Positions 1-7,493 of a stretch of 16,434 nt of DNA are shown here, piece after piece. Origin of the DNA: an uncultured Eubacterium sp. GTDB taxonomy: Bacteria > Bacillota > Clostridia > Peptostreptococcales > Anaerovoracaceae. The stretch lies in NCBI GenBank assembly GCA_900542385.1, contig UQNP01000030.1, positions 1 to 16,434 on the forward strand. The letters run 5' to 3'. The position numbers and the translations under genes are program-made. The notes under the pieces were generated by a model, which did no database searches, was not told the origin of the DNA, and saw only the letters and a list, made by a program, of their open reading frames with translations. The first letter of the stretch is position 1, and each line of letters starts with the position of its first letter.

Positions 1-952
1 CCCTGCGATGCCTGTCCGCTTCCTCCTCCTCAAGTCTCCTTAGAGTTTCATAATACCTGGTTATATCGGAAGCGGTAAGCCCTTTCTGCTTTCCTGCCGC
101 ATCCCTTCCGGTCCTCTCCTCATACCAGTTTTTCAAAACCTTGTTTACGTAATTGATGTTCGGATTTGAAATTCCTGTTGTCTTGCTGCACGCCGAGAGC
201 ACCTTCTCAAGAGAAAATTCCATGGTATCAAACCAGGTATCCATTATCTTCCTCTCCTCTTCAGTGGCGTTCCTTGAAAATCCCAGGGCTTTGAATATTC
301 TCCTGTACATATGCTGCCGCTTCTCATTCTGGCTCAGATATCTTTCCACAGACTCCACATCTTTCAGTCCGTTTGTCGCCCATCCGTTTATCACGGCCGC
401 TATGTACTTTATACTCTTTTTCTTTTTCTTTATACAGTAGGCGTATCCATAAGCTATCAGCTCCGGAGAAACGTGAAAATCGTTTATCCACGATATTATT
501 TCCATCATTTCTGTAGTGCTTATCACACGTCCCGCGCTTTTTTCTATGGCGTTGAACATTTCCTGTATGTCTTTATCCGCCATAGCTGTCTGTAAGCTGT
601 ACTCATTTCCTACGGGGAGCTCCTGCTCCTTGTCTCCGTAAAGCTGTTCTTTGAGGATTATGAATTCCACATCATAATCGAACTTATCCTCCGGATTTTT
701 AGCTATCTTCCTTACGACGCCCATCTTTTCCCAGTACGTCCATGCTTTCAGCACGTCCTCATGATCGAGGGAAAGGTATTTTGCGATCTCTTCATTGGTT
801 ATATCCGTACCGAGACCTGCATACATCTGCGCAAACAGATACACTTTTACAAAATCACCGGGAGCCGTTGCCATGTATTCATTTATAAACATATTTTCTA
901 TGCTGGTATCCAGCAGAAAATAATCCTTTATCTTTTCTCTTCTGAAGGCCAT
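1..952 (-). CDS. DnaD-domain replication protein (partial, C-terminus beyond window)
   Basis: This gene starts at the ATG at 952, with a GGAGGA ribosome binding site about 3-4 bases upstream, and is still open at base 1, so 317 codons are visible and the C-terminus is missing. Residues about 33-85 look like a winged-helix segment. Two DnaD/DnaB_2-type helical repeats follow, at about residues 128-207 and 215-280. Each carries the family's YxxxIxxxW-like signature: YIAAVINGW (183-191) and YVNKVLKNW (268-276). DnaD-like proteins of Bacillota bind DNA and help recruit the replicative helicase during initiation or restart. The gene lies 23 bp downstream of dnaB in the same orientation, which supports a helicase-loading role; a DnaI/DnaC-type loader ATPase might follow outside the window. 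I give no symbol because Clostridia can carry several DnaD-domain paralogs. Confidence 0.85.
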   Translation of the reverse strand, partial: MAFRREKIKDYFLLDTSIENMFINEYMATAPGDFVKVYLFAQMYAGLGTDITNEEIAKYLSLDHEDVLKAWTYWEKMGVVRKIAKNPEDKFDYDVEFIILKEQLYGDKEQELPVGNEYSLQTAMADKDIQEMFNAIEKSAGRVISTTEMMEIISWINDFHVSPELIAYGYAYCIKKKKKSIKYIAAVINGWATNGLKDVESVERYLSQNEKRQHMYRRIFKALGFSRNATEEERKIMDTWFDTMEFSLEKVLSACSKTTGISNPNINYVNKVLKNWYEERTGRDAAGKQKGLTASDITRYYETLRRLEEEEADRHRR

Positions 953-975
953 TCTTCCTCCCGCCAACTCATCGA

Positions 976-2322
976 TCAAAATACAGGATCAGGTATATTG
1001 CCCGAAGCCTTATCCTTGAACTGGGTGTATCTTTCAACCCAGGCTACATCTATACTGCCTGTAGGACCGTTCCTGTGCTTTGCCAGGATAACTTCGCATT
1101 CTCCCGGCTTTTCCGACTCGTCTTTGAAGTAGTACTCATCTCTGTACAGGAATATAACTATGTCCGCGTCCTGTTCTATTGAGCCTGATTCTCTCAGGTC
1201 GGAGAGCATAGGTCTGTGGTCCGTTCTCGTCTCCGGCGCTCTGGAAAGCTGTGACAGCACCAGTACCGGACAATCCAGCTCCCTTGCCAGCAGCTTGAGA
1301 TTTCTCGAGATCACTGAGATCTCCTGGGTCCTCGAATCCGCCTTTCCCTCAGGAGTCATGAGCTGCAAATAGTCTATGACCACAAGATCCAGACCTTCCT
1401 CAGCCTTGAGCCTCCTGCATTTGCTCTTCATCTCCATTATGCTGATGCCGGCAGTATCGTCTATATGTATATTGGCATTTGACAATATGTCAAGCGCAAC
1501 ATTTATATCGTCCCAGTCTCTTCTTTCAAGTCTGCCGTTCCTGATGCTCTGAAGCTCCACCTTCGACTCCATGGAAAGCAGTCTCTGCGTAAGCTGCTCC
1601 TTCGCCATCTCCAGACTGAATATCATAACGGAGGCGCCGCCTTTTACCGCTGCGTTCCTGGCAAGAGACAGCGCAAAGGAAGTTTTTCCCATGGCAGGTC
1701 TTGCCGCCAGTATTATCAGGTCGGATTTCTGAAAACCTGATGTCTTGGCATCCAGCTCTCTGAAGCCTGTAGTCACTCCCGTAAGCCCGCCGTCCATCTG
1801 CGAAGCTTTATCTATCGTCTCTATGTTCTCAATGAGAACATCTTTGATATGGGTGTACTGGCCTCTCTGCCTGGACTGAGATATCTCAAATATACCGCTT
1901 TCGGCATAGTCGAGCATCTGGTTTGCGTCCATGCCGTCCTCGTATCCTTTGCTGACTATATCGTCCGCTGTGTCTATCAGTCTCCTTACAGCCGCTTTTT
2001 CAGCGACTATCCTGCCGTATTCCATAGCGTTTGAGGTCGTCGGAGTTCCCGATGAAAGAGAGGCTATATATGCTCTGCCGCCTACGATGTTCAGACTGTT
2101 TCTCTTCTTAAGCTCCTCGGATACGGTGAGTACATCTACAGGAGAATTTTTTCTCTGAAGTTCCAGTATGGTTCTAAATATTTCTTTGTGATTTTCATCG
2201 TAAAAATCCTCCGCCTTTACTACTTCCATTACGTCAAAAAGCGCGTCCTTGGAAAGCATTGCGGCACCGAGCACGGATTTTTCCGCTTCGATGCTGTGCG
2301 GAGGTATTCTTCCTTCATCCAT
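976..2322 (-). CDS. dnaB: Replicative DNA helicase DnaB
   Basis: This is the hexameric 5'-3' helicase that unwinds DNA at the replication fork (named DnaC in Bacillus subtilis). Numbering from the ATG at 2322, the protein has 448 residues. The N-terminal domain spans about 1-150. The RecA-like domain has Walker A ARPAMGKTS (207-215), the SLEM motif (236-239), Walker B VVIDY (314-318) and the arginine-finger region KHRNGPTG (415-422). The open frame can be extended to a TTG at 2340, but I prefer the ATG at 2322: AAGGGG lies about 6 bases upstream of it, and the extra residues (MIKGNN) are not family-like. The TTG start would overlap the rplI stop, whereas the ATG leaves a 14-bp gap. Length and motif order are normal. 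It is cotranscribed with rplI upstream and the DnaD-domain gene downstream. Confidence 0.97.
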   Translation of the reverse strand: MDEGRIPPHSIEAEKSVLGAAMLSKDALFDVMEVVKAEDFYDENHKEIFRTILELQRKNSPVDVLTVSEELKKRNSLNIVGGRAYIASLSSGTPTTSNAMEYGRIVAEKAAVRRLIDTADDIVSKGYEDGMDANQMLDYAESGIFEISQSRQRGQYTHIKDVLIENIETIDKASQMDGGLTGVTTGFRELDAKTSGFQKSDLIILAARPAMGKTSFALSLARNAAVKGGASVMIFSLEMAKEQLTQRLLSMESKVELQSIRNGRLERRDWDDINVALDILSNANIHIDDTAGISIMEMKSKCRRLKAEEGLDLVVIDYLQLMTPEGKADSRTQEISVISRNLKLLARELDCPVLVLSQLSRAPETRTDHRPMLSDLRESGSIEQDADIVIFLYRDEYYFKDESEKPGECEVILAKHRNGPTGSIDVAWVERYTQFKDKASGNIPDPVF

Positions 2323-2336
2323 GTTATTCCCCTTGA

Positions 2337-2780
2337 TCAAACAGTAACGGATACTTTAAGCTCCGCCGATATCTCCGTAAACAGCTTTACTGTTACCGTC
2401 ACATCTCCTGCCTGTTTTATCGGTCCGGAAAGCTCTATCTTCTTCTTGTCTATCCTGATGTTCTCCTGCTTTTCAAGAGCTTCCGATATATCCTTTGATG
2501 TGATGGAACCGAAAAGTTTTCCTGTATCGCCGCCTTTAGTCTTTATTTTTACAGTTATTTTTTCGAGTTTTTCCGCCAGCTCTTTCGCTGCAGCTTTCTC
2601 TTCTTCCAGTTTTTCGGCGGCTATCGCTTTCTGCTTTTCAAGATTTCTTATATTGCCTTCTGTAGCTTCTTTCGCAAGGCCTCTGGGCAGCAGCATATTT
2701 CTCGCATATCCATCGCTTACTTTTACAACGTCGCCTGCCTTGCCTGTTCCTTTAACATCCTTGATCAATATCACAACCAT
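2337..2780 (-). CDS. rplI: 50S ribosomal protein L9
   Basis: This encodes large-subunit ribosomal protein bL9, 147 residues, the usual length. The N-terminal globular domain carries the family signature GDVVKVSDGYARNMLLPRGLA (residues 16-36). A long charged linker helix follows at about 40-75, and the C-terminal domain contains GKLFGSIT (about 87-94). The ATG at 2780 has GGGAGGAT about 8 bases upstream. L9 binds 23S rRNA near the L1 stalk and helps keep the reading frame. It lies 26 bp downstream of gdpP and just ahead of dnaB, the common Bacillota order. Confidence 0.98.
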   Translation of the reverse strand: MVVILIKDVKGTGKAGDVVKVSDGYARNMLLPRGLAKEATEGNIRNLEKQKAIAAEKLEEEKAAAKELAEKLEKITVKIKTKGGDTGKLFGSITSKDISEALEKQENIRIDKKKIELSGPIKQAGDVTVTVKLFTEISAELKVSVTV

Positions 2781-2806
2781 AATTTTATCCTCCCAATGTG
2801 AAGTTT

Positions 2807-4567
2807 TTAAGAATTTTTTTCATTTATCGTTTCTCTTATCTTCATCAGTATATCTTCAGGCGGTATATCCACCTGAGTCCCTGCAGTGTTAAGATGTCCG
2901 CCGCCTCCGAATTTTTCCATTACGAGCTGTACGTTGATGTCTCCGAGCGATCTGGCGCTGACCACAGTTTTGCCGTAGTCATTGCGTCCTGCCACAAAGC
3001 TCGCCTTTATATTTCTTATAGTCAGCAGCTCATCCGCCACCTGCGAATTGACTATCTGTGCATTCGGGTTCTCGCCCGGACAGATGGACATGGCTATTCC
3101 TCCGTCGAAGAACTGAGCGTTGGCAACGCAAAGCGCACGCACTCGGAAATTTTCCACATCATCCTGGAAATATCTCCTCACGTGCTCAAGATCTGCACCT
3201 GAACGCCTGAGCCAGGAAGCCGCTTCAAAGGTACGCACTCCTGCCTTTACCGCAAATCTGTTGGTGTCTACCATTATTCCTGCCAGCAGCGCGTTCGCCT
3301 CCATGCTGGTGAGCGTACGCTTTTCACACGCATACTGAATTATCTCCGTAACAAGCTCCGATGCCGACGAAGCGTATGATTCCATGTAGGAAAGCACCAG
3401 GTCCGGGAACGCATCCTCCGCTTTTCTGTGATGATCTATTACAACTGTCCTTCCAACTTTTTCAACGAGATCATTGGATTCCACCAATATCGCTCTGTGC
3501 GTATCCACAACGACAACCAACGCGTTTTCATCTGCCAAGCTCAAGGCTTTCTCTGCAGAAACAAATTCGTAATACCCTGTCTCCTTTGCTTCTTCTGCTA
3601 TAGATCTCAGCGCGTCATTGTATGATCCGAGCACCACGTAGGCTTCTTTTCCTATGCTTTCCGCTACTCTGTATATGCCCAGCGCCGCTCCGAAGCTGTC
3701 CATATCAGGGTTCCTGTGCCCCATGATGAATATTTTGGAGGATTGGCTCATGAGCAGCTTCAATGCATGGGCTATTATCCTCGATTTGCCTTTATTGCTC
3801 TTTTCCACGCTCTGAGACTTGCCGCCATAGTATTCAAAATTCTTTACATTCTTGACTATCGCCTGGTCTCCGCCTCTTCCAAGCGCCAGATCCAGGGCGT
3901 CTTCTGCATACTTTTCACATTCAGCTATCGTCTTCCCGCCTATGCCCACGCCTATGCTGAGCGTTACAGGGAAATCGGCTTCCGTATCTATTTCCTTTGC
4001 TTCGTCGAGGATGGAAAATTTATCTTTTATGAGCATTTTATAGCTCTTATGAGGAAACGCCATCTCATAAAGATGTTCTCTGTATCTTGCAACGGCCGCT
4101 CCAAGCTTGGCCCCCCAGCATCTTATGAGCCTGTCTATCTCTGTGGAGATCTCCAGCTCGCGCTCATCACCTGCGCTCGATGTCAGCTCGTCGAAATTAT
4201 CTACATTCACCACAGCTATACAGGTTTTATCGTCATTGTACATTTCCTTAAGTATCTCATAGTGTGTCATATCTATGAAATACATCATAACTGATGCAGT
4301 CTCGCCTTCTCCTATGAATTCCGTGACTATCTTAAATGATTTGTCGTTTTTGTCCAGGTAGAGGCTTTTCTTCTCTTCCGCCGACTTTATTATTTCACAG
4401 GCTTTGATCCTGGTGAGTTCAAATATATTTCTTCCTACGATGCCGTCGTATTTGAAAACGTCGGCTATCTTATCGCTGGCCCTGGTCACCTTGCCTTCTG
4501 AATTGATTATACACATGGGTATCGGCGAATAATGCGCCAGCAATTTTTCTATTCTTCCTACATACAT
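2807..4567 (-). CDS. gdpP: GdpP-type cyclic-di-AMP phosphodiesterase lacking the membrane anchor
   Basis: This DHH/DHHA1-family phosphodiesterase is expected to hydrolyse c-di-AMP to pApA. It has 586 residues in this order: PAS-like domain (about 8-100), degenerate GGDEF domain (about 112-240), DHH domain (about 275-435) and DHHA1 domain (about 490-575). Metal-binding motifs are intact: GHRNPDMDS (283-291), DTH (355-357), DHH (378-380) and D434 in IMVDTNRF. The DHHA1 motif GGGGH is at 554-558. The GGDEF signature is replaced by YREHL around 162-166, so cyclase activity is not expected, as in known GdpP. Typical GdpP/YybT proteins (about 650-660 residues) begin with two membrane helices; none is present here. 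The ATG at 4567 has AGGAGA 8 bases upstream and an in-frame TAA two codons before it (4571-4573), so a longer N-terminus is impossible in this frame. It lies 17 bp downstream of the YybS-like gene. Confidence 0.93.
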   Translation of the reverse strand: MYVGRIEKLLAHYSPIPMCIINSEGKVTRASDKIADVFKYDGIVGRNIFELTRIKACEIIKSAEEKKSLYLDKNDKSFKIVTEFIGEGETASVMMYFIDMTHYEILKEMYNDDKTCIAVVNVDNFDELTSSAGDERELEISTEIDRLIRCWGAKLGAAVARYREHLYEMAFPHKSYKMLIKDKFSILDEAKEIDTEADFPVTLSIGVGIGGKTIAECEKYAEDALDLALGRGGDQAIVKNVKNFEYYGGKSQSVEKSNKGKSRIIAHALKLLMSQSSKIFIMGHRNPDMDSFGAALGIYRVAESIGKEAYVVLGSYNDALRSIAEEAKETGYYEFVSAEKALSLADENALVVVVDTHRAILVESNDLVEKVGRTVVIDHHRKAEDAFPDLVLSYMESYASSASELVTEIIQYACEKRTLTSMEANALLAGIMVDTNRFAVKAGVRTFEAASWLRRSGADLEHVRRYFQDDVENFRVRALCVANAQFFDGGIAMSICPGENPNAQIVNSQVADELLTIRNIKASFVAGRNDYGKTVVSARSLGDINVQLVMEKFGGGGHLNTAGTQVDIPPEDILMKIRETINEKNS

Positions 4568-4584
4568 CGATTACTTCTCCTGCA

Positions 4585-5346
4585 TTACTTCCTTTGATTT
4601 CTCCCGTTATTGGCAAGCATTTTGCCTTTAAGTCCGAAGATCACATCGAACATACCTATCACGACTATCATCGTCCTTCCTATGTATATGTTCCACAAAA
4701 CGATACAAAGAACCAGCGCGAATCCACTCGGTATGCGCTTTAAATAAAACAGCATGAAAACCGCCGACATCCCCTGCAGGAAAAAGACGAAATCAAACAG
4801 CAGATCTATATTTACATAGTACGAATTGTCACTGAAAGTTTCCGTTGCCGTAAGCATCCATACCAGCAGATAAATGCCTATCAGGACGAAGACCGCCCCG
4901 CTCGGCACGGAAAATTCCCGAAACTTAGGCATAAGATTTACCGGAGATCTTCTGTTTAAGGATCTGCTCAATAATATATAAACTATATACGACATTACCG
5001 CTCCGAATATCAATATGCTCACCGGCAGCAGCTTGAACACTTCATCATACAGTCTGACTACAAGATCTGTCCTTTCTCCTGCGCTGAGCTCTTCCATCCC
5101 CAGGAGGCTTATGACGTTGGAGTCCTTTGCCACGACTCCCGCAATATCCTGCACTCCGTTATGAAGCTGCGTAAACATTCCGTCTCCCGTTATACTCTGC
5201 ACCATAAAAATCACCGCTGCCGCCGCGCATATCACAATGTCGCTCATTATGACCGCTTCATAGGGAGATCTGCTCTTTGTGATATACCTCGGCATCACGA
5301 GAAACGGGATTATTAAAATAAGAAAAAATATTATCAGAAGATACAT
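4585..5346 (-). CDS. DUF2232 (YybS-like) integral membrane protein
   Basis: This is a 253-residue polytopic membrane protein with hydrophobic segments at about 1-19, 35-53, 110-133, 151-170, 183-203, 207-225 and 226-242. The segments around 105-135 and 180-225 resemble the DUF2232/YybS family, which sits directly upstream of gdpP in many Bacillota; the function is not established. The assignment rests on topology plus position rather than on a strong motif. The ATG at 5346 has AAGGAG 7 bases upstream. It is the first gene of the operon and lies about 32 bp from the predicted transcription start. Because the neighbouring GdpP has no membrane helices, this protein could serve as its membrane partner, which is inference only. 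Confidence 0.75.
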   Translation of the reverse strand: MYLLIIFFLILIIPFLVMPRYITKSRSPYEAVIMSDIVICAAAAVIFMVQSITGDGMFTQLHNGVQDIAGVVAKDSNVISLLGMEELSAGERTDLVVRLYDEVFKLLPVSILIFGAVMSYIVYILLSRSLNRRSPVNLMPKFREFSVPSGAVFVLIGIYLLVWMLTATETFSDNSYYVNIDLLFDFVFFLQGMSAVFMLFYLKRIPSGFALVLCIVLWNIYIGRTMIVVIGMFDVIFGLKGKMLANNGRNQRK

Positions 5347-5384
5347 TCCTTGTCTCCTTGTTTCCTTCTAAATCCGTACCGATT

Positions 5385-5413
5385 ATTATATCATACATAT
5401 CCGTATATATCAA
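5385..5413 (-). promoter_or_regulatory. Sigma-A promoter of the yybS-gdpP-rplI-dnaB operon
   Basis: On the minus strand, TTGATA (5408-5413) is separated by exactly 17 bp from TATAAT (5385-5390). This is 5/6 and 6/6 agreement with the -35 and -10 consensus at optimal spacing. The predicted start near 5378 leaves a leader of about 32 bases before the first ATG. Confidence 0.88.
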
Positions 5414-5549
5414 AGGGAAACCAATTGATCATGAGGTTTTGCAGTATTCGGAGGGTTTACGGGGGTGATCAGGCTAAAAACAGGCGGAGGAAGAGGATGG
5501 TTTGAGTAATGCGAAGTGAGGAGTTAGCCGATGGTGTCCCTATGACAAC
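5414..5549. other. Unexplained purine-rich intergenic segment
   Basis: This 136-bp stretch lies between the terminator of the kinase cluster and the promoter of the dnaB operon. The plus strand is strongly purine-rich from about 5433 to 5535, with several GGAGG/GGAGGAAGAGG-like runs. A 24-codon plus-strand ORF (5431-5505) has no ribosome binding site and encodes an unremarkable basic peptide. I see no tRNA, terminator or repeat inside it. Confidence 0.4.
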
Positions 5550-5588
5550 AAAAAACACCCTGCTCCGGCACAAAAGTCCGGACGCAGG
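5550..5588 (-). terminator. Intrinsic terminator of the two-component cluster
   Basis: Read on the minus strand, CCTGC-g-TCCGG pairs with CCGGA-GCAGG around a 9-base loop (arms 5578-5588 and 5559-5568, one bulged base), followed by a run of six T at 5550-5555. It lies about 60 bases after the stop of the two-helix histidine kinase. Confidence 0.88.
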
Positions 5589-5648
5589 ATGATGCCATTT
5601 AAAGCCGGCCGCTCAACTATATACTTATCCCGCCGCCCGGCAAGCTTT

Positions 5649-6731
5649 TTATCCTGCCGTCTGATATATTTTCATCTTCACGGTGAATTCACTGCCCTTT
5701 CCGACCTCACTCGACACCGATATCTCGCTTCCTGTTATATCGATGACACGTTTTACAAGAGCAAGACCCAATCCATTGCCACCGGAAGCATGAGATGCAT
5801 CTCCCTGATAAAATTTATCAAAGATGTTCGCTCCCACATCTGCCGACATCCCGCATCCCGTATCTTTTACGCGTACCGTTGCTGTCCCCTCTTCCGTCTT
5901 TAAGTTTACCGACAGCAGACCGCCCTTTTCTGTAAACTTCACCGCATTGGAAAACAAGTTGTTCCATACGAGACTCATCATCTCTTCATCTGATTTTACG
6001 ATCACGCCGTCTTCTATATCCGCATGTATTTCAAGGGATTTTTCTTCCCATATGTCTTCAAATCCAAGCAGACACTCCCGTACCTGCTCACCGAGATCAT
6101 ATGGCTCGAACTTAGGAAATATCTGCTGATTCTCCAGCTTACTTAGTCTGAGTATATTCGATATGAGCTCTGTCAGCTTTTTGGTCGTATCTACGACTGT
6201 CTCGGCATACTCCTTCCTCTTTTCTTCAGGAAGCTCCTTCTCGGACATGAGGGAAGCATAGTTCTGTATGACAGAAAGAGGAGTCTTTATCTCATGGGAA
6301 ACATTTGCAACGAAATCACTTCTCAGGCTTTCTATTCCCGACAGCTCTTCCGCCATCTTGTTGAAGCACTCTATTATCCTGTTGAAGCTTCCATCGGTTA
6401 TGAGCTCCGGAAACAGTTTTATTCTCACCGAAAAGTCCCCCTGAATTATCTTTTCAGATGCTTCAAGTATCCTCCTGACAGGTCTTTCAACGGTGATCTT
6501 TCTCCTGACTGCATCCAGCAGCGTAAACACTGCCGTAAGCAGTATGACATTCAAAAATGTAAGTTTTGCAGCCGTGCTTATATTCTCCTCCGTAAGCTCG
6601 ATATCGATCATATCCGATAAAGTATTCAGAAACAACGTCATACAGCACGTAACGATAAATGCCGCCACTAAAAAAAACAACAGGAAATTACGTGCAGACC
6701 TTAAGATCTCCATTCGCCTTGCGTGCTTCAT
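5649..6731 (-). CDS. Membrane sensor histidine kinase (HAMP, HisKA, HATPase_c)
   Basis: This is a 360-residue sensor kinase. It has two membrane helices (about 14-36 and 55-75) flanking a very short external loop, a HAMP-like linker (about 76-130), a HisKA domain with H-box SHEIKTPLS and phospho-acceptor His146, and a HATPase_c domain with N-box around N257-N262, G1 box DTGCG (290-294) and G2 box GGNGLGLAL (317-325). All catalytic boxes are intact. The start ATG overlaps the upstream regulator stop as ATGA, so the two are translationally coupled and almost certainly cognate. With only about 18 residues between the helices, it probably senses a membrane or interfacial signal or a partner protein rather than binding a ligand in a large extracellular domain. 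It is the last gene before the terminator at 5550-5588. Confidence 0.93.
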   Translation of the reverse strand: MKHARRMEILRSARNFLLFFLVAAFIVTCCMTLFLNTLSDMIDIELTEENISTAAKLTFLNVILLTAVFTLLDAVRRKITVERPVRRILEASEKIIQGDFSVRIKLFPELITDGSFNRIIECFNKMAEELSGIESLRSDFVANVSHEIKTPLSVIQNYASLMSEKELPEEKRKEYAETVVDTTKKLTELISNILRLSKLENQQIFPKFEPYDLGEQVRECLLGFEDIWEEKSLEIHADIEDGVIVKSDEEMMSLVWNNLFSNAVKFTEKGGLLSVNLKTEEGTATVRVKDTGCGMSADVGANIFDKFYQGDASHASGGNGLGLALVKRVIDITGSEISVSSEVGKGSEFTVKMKIYQTAG

Positions 6732-7402
6732 TTCACTACCGCCTTATACCCCAGTCCGTGTACTGTAACTATTTCAAAATCATCGCACCGCTGAAATTTG
6801 CTTCTAAGCTTCGTCATATATACATCAACCGTCCTGAGACCTGAATCTGTGTCGCTGTCCCAGAATTCATCCATGAGCTGTGAACGAGTGAAGGTTTTTT
6901 TAGGATAGGAAAGCAGCTTGTACAAAAGATTGAATTCCCGGACTGTAAGGGATATTTCCTTCCCGTCCAGATATGCTGCATGTTCTTCCGCATGGAGGGT
7001 GAGTTTTCCCACGGCGAGCTTTTTTTCGGCTGCGATCCTGGCTCTTCGCAGCAGCACTCCTATCCTCAAAAGCAGTTCGTCAAGATCCACAGGCTTTACC
7101 ATATAATCGTCTATACCCGCTCTGAAACCTTTCTGCTTCGAAGCAAAATCATCCCTTGCCGTCATGAACAGTATGGGTATCTCAGAATTTACTTCTCTGA
7201 CAGTTTCCGCAAATTCAAATCCATCGATATCCGGCATCATGATATCCGATATTATCATATCGAATACAGCTCCTCCGTACATGGCATCATATGCTTCCTC
7301 TGCCGAAAGACATTCAAAAGGTTCATATCCGTTCTGCTCAAGATAGGTGCATACGCTCTTATTTAACTGTGCGTCATCTTCCACAACAAGTATTTTGAAC
7401 AT
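6728..7402 (-). CDS. OmpR/PhoB-family response regulator
   Basis: This is a 224-residue two-domain regulator. The receiver domain (about 1-120) has acidic residues E8, D9 and D10, phospho-acceptor Asp53 in SDIMMPD, Thr81 and Lys103. The winged-helix DNA-binding domain (about 128-223) has the usual LTVREFNLL, VDVYMTKLRSKF and VHGLGYK elements. The ATG at 7402 has only a modest AGAGG-like ribosome binding site about 9 bases upstream. It couples to the downstream kinase by a 4-bp overlap. The membrane kinase gene ends 91 bp upstream with no terminator between, so all three may be cotranscribed. The 91-bp gap holds an inverted repeat (7469-7484) that might be an operator. Confidence 0.94.
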   Translation of the reverse strand: MFKILVVEDDAQLNKSVCTYLEQNGYEPFECLSAEEAYDAMYGGAVFDMIISDIMMPDIDGFEFAETVREVNSEIPILFMTARDDFASKQKGFRAGIDDYMVKPVDLDELLLRIGVLLRRARIAAEKKLAVGKLTLHAEEHAAYLDGKEISLTVREFNLLYKLLSYPKKTFTRSQLMDEFWDSDTDSGLRTVDVYMTKLRSKFQRCDDFEIVTVHGLGYKAVVK

Positions 7403-7468
7403 TTTTTTCGCCTCTTTTCTCTGATAAAAGCAAGTATGCTCTGTTTAAACAAATCTATCTTTCGACTG

Positions 7469-7484
7469 TAACATCTCCATGTTA
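7469..7484. repeat. Inverted repeat TAACAT-CTCC-ATGTTA upstream of the regulator gene
   Basis: This is a perfect 6-bp inverted repeat with a 4-base spacer, in the 91-bp gap between the membrane kinase and the OmpR-type regulator, about 67 bp upstream of the regulator start. It has no T-run on either side, so it is better read as a possible operator than as a terminator. The short length makes chance plausible. Confidence 0.35.
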
Positions 7485-7493
7485 ATGTTTTGT

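Noticed and set aside
2188..2892. Long plus-strand open frame (234 codons) opposite rplI and dnaB
   Set aside because: It is antisense to two clear housekeeping genes, and its translation is a low-complexity Ser/Phe-rich shadow of Lys/Glu-rich L9.
3800..4250. GGDEF-like domain of GdpP as a possible diguanylate cyclase
   Set aside because: The GGDEF signature is replaced (YREHL region), as in known degenerate GdpP domains.
3716..4294. Plus-strand 192-codon open frame opposite gdpP
   Set aside because: It is entirely inside gdpP on the other strand, with no family features.
5431..5505. 24-codon plus-strand ORF starting MRFCSIRRVYGG
   Set aside because: It has no ribosome binding site or promoter, and its composition follows the purine bias of the segment.
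7469..7484. Inverted repeat considered as a terminator after the membrane kinase
   Set aside because: The stem is only 6 bp and AT-rich, with no T-run on the minus strand; it is kept only as a possible operator.
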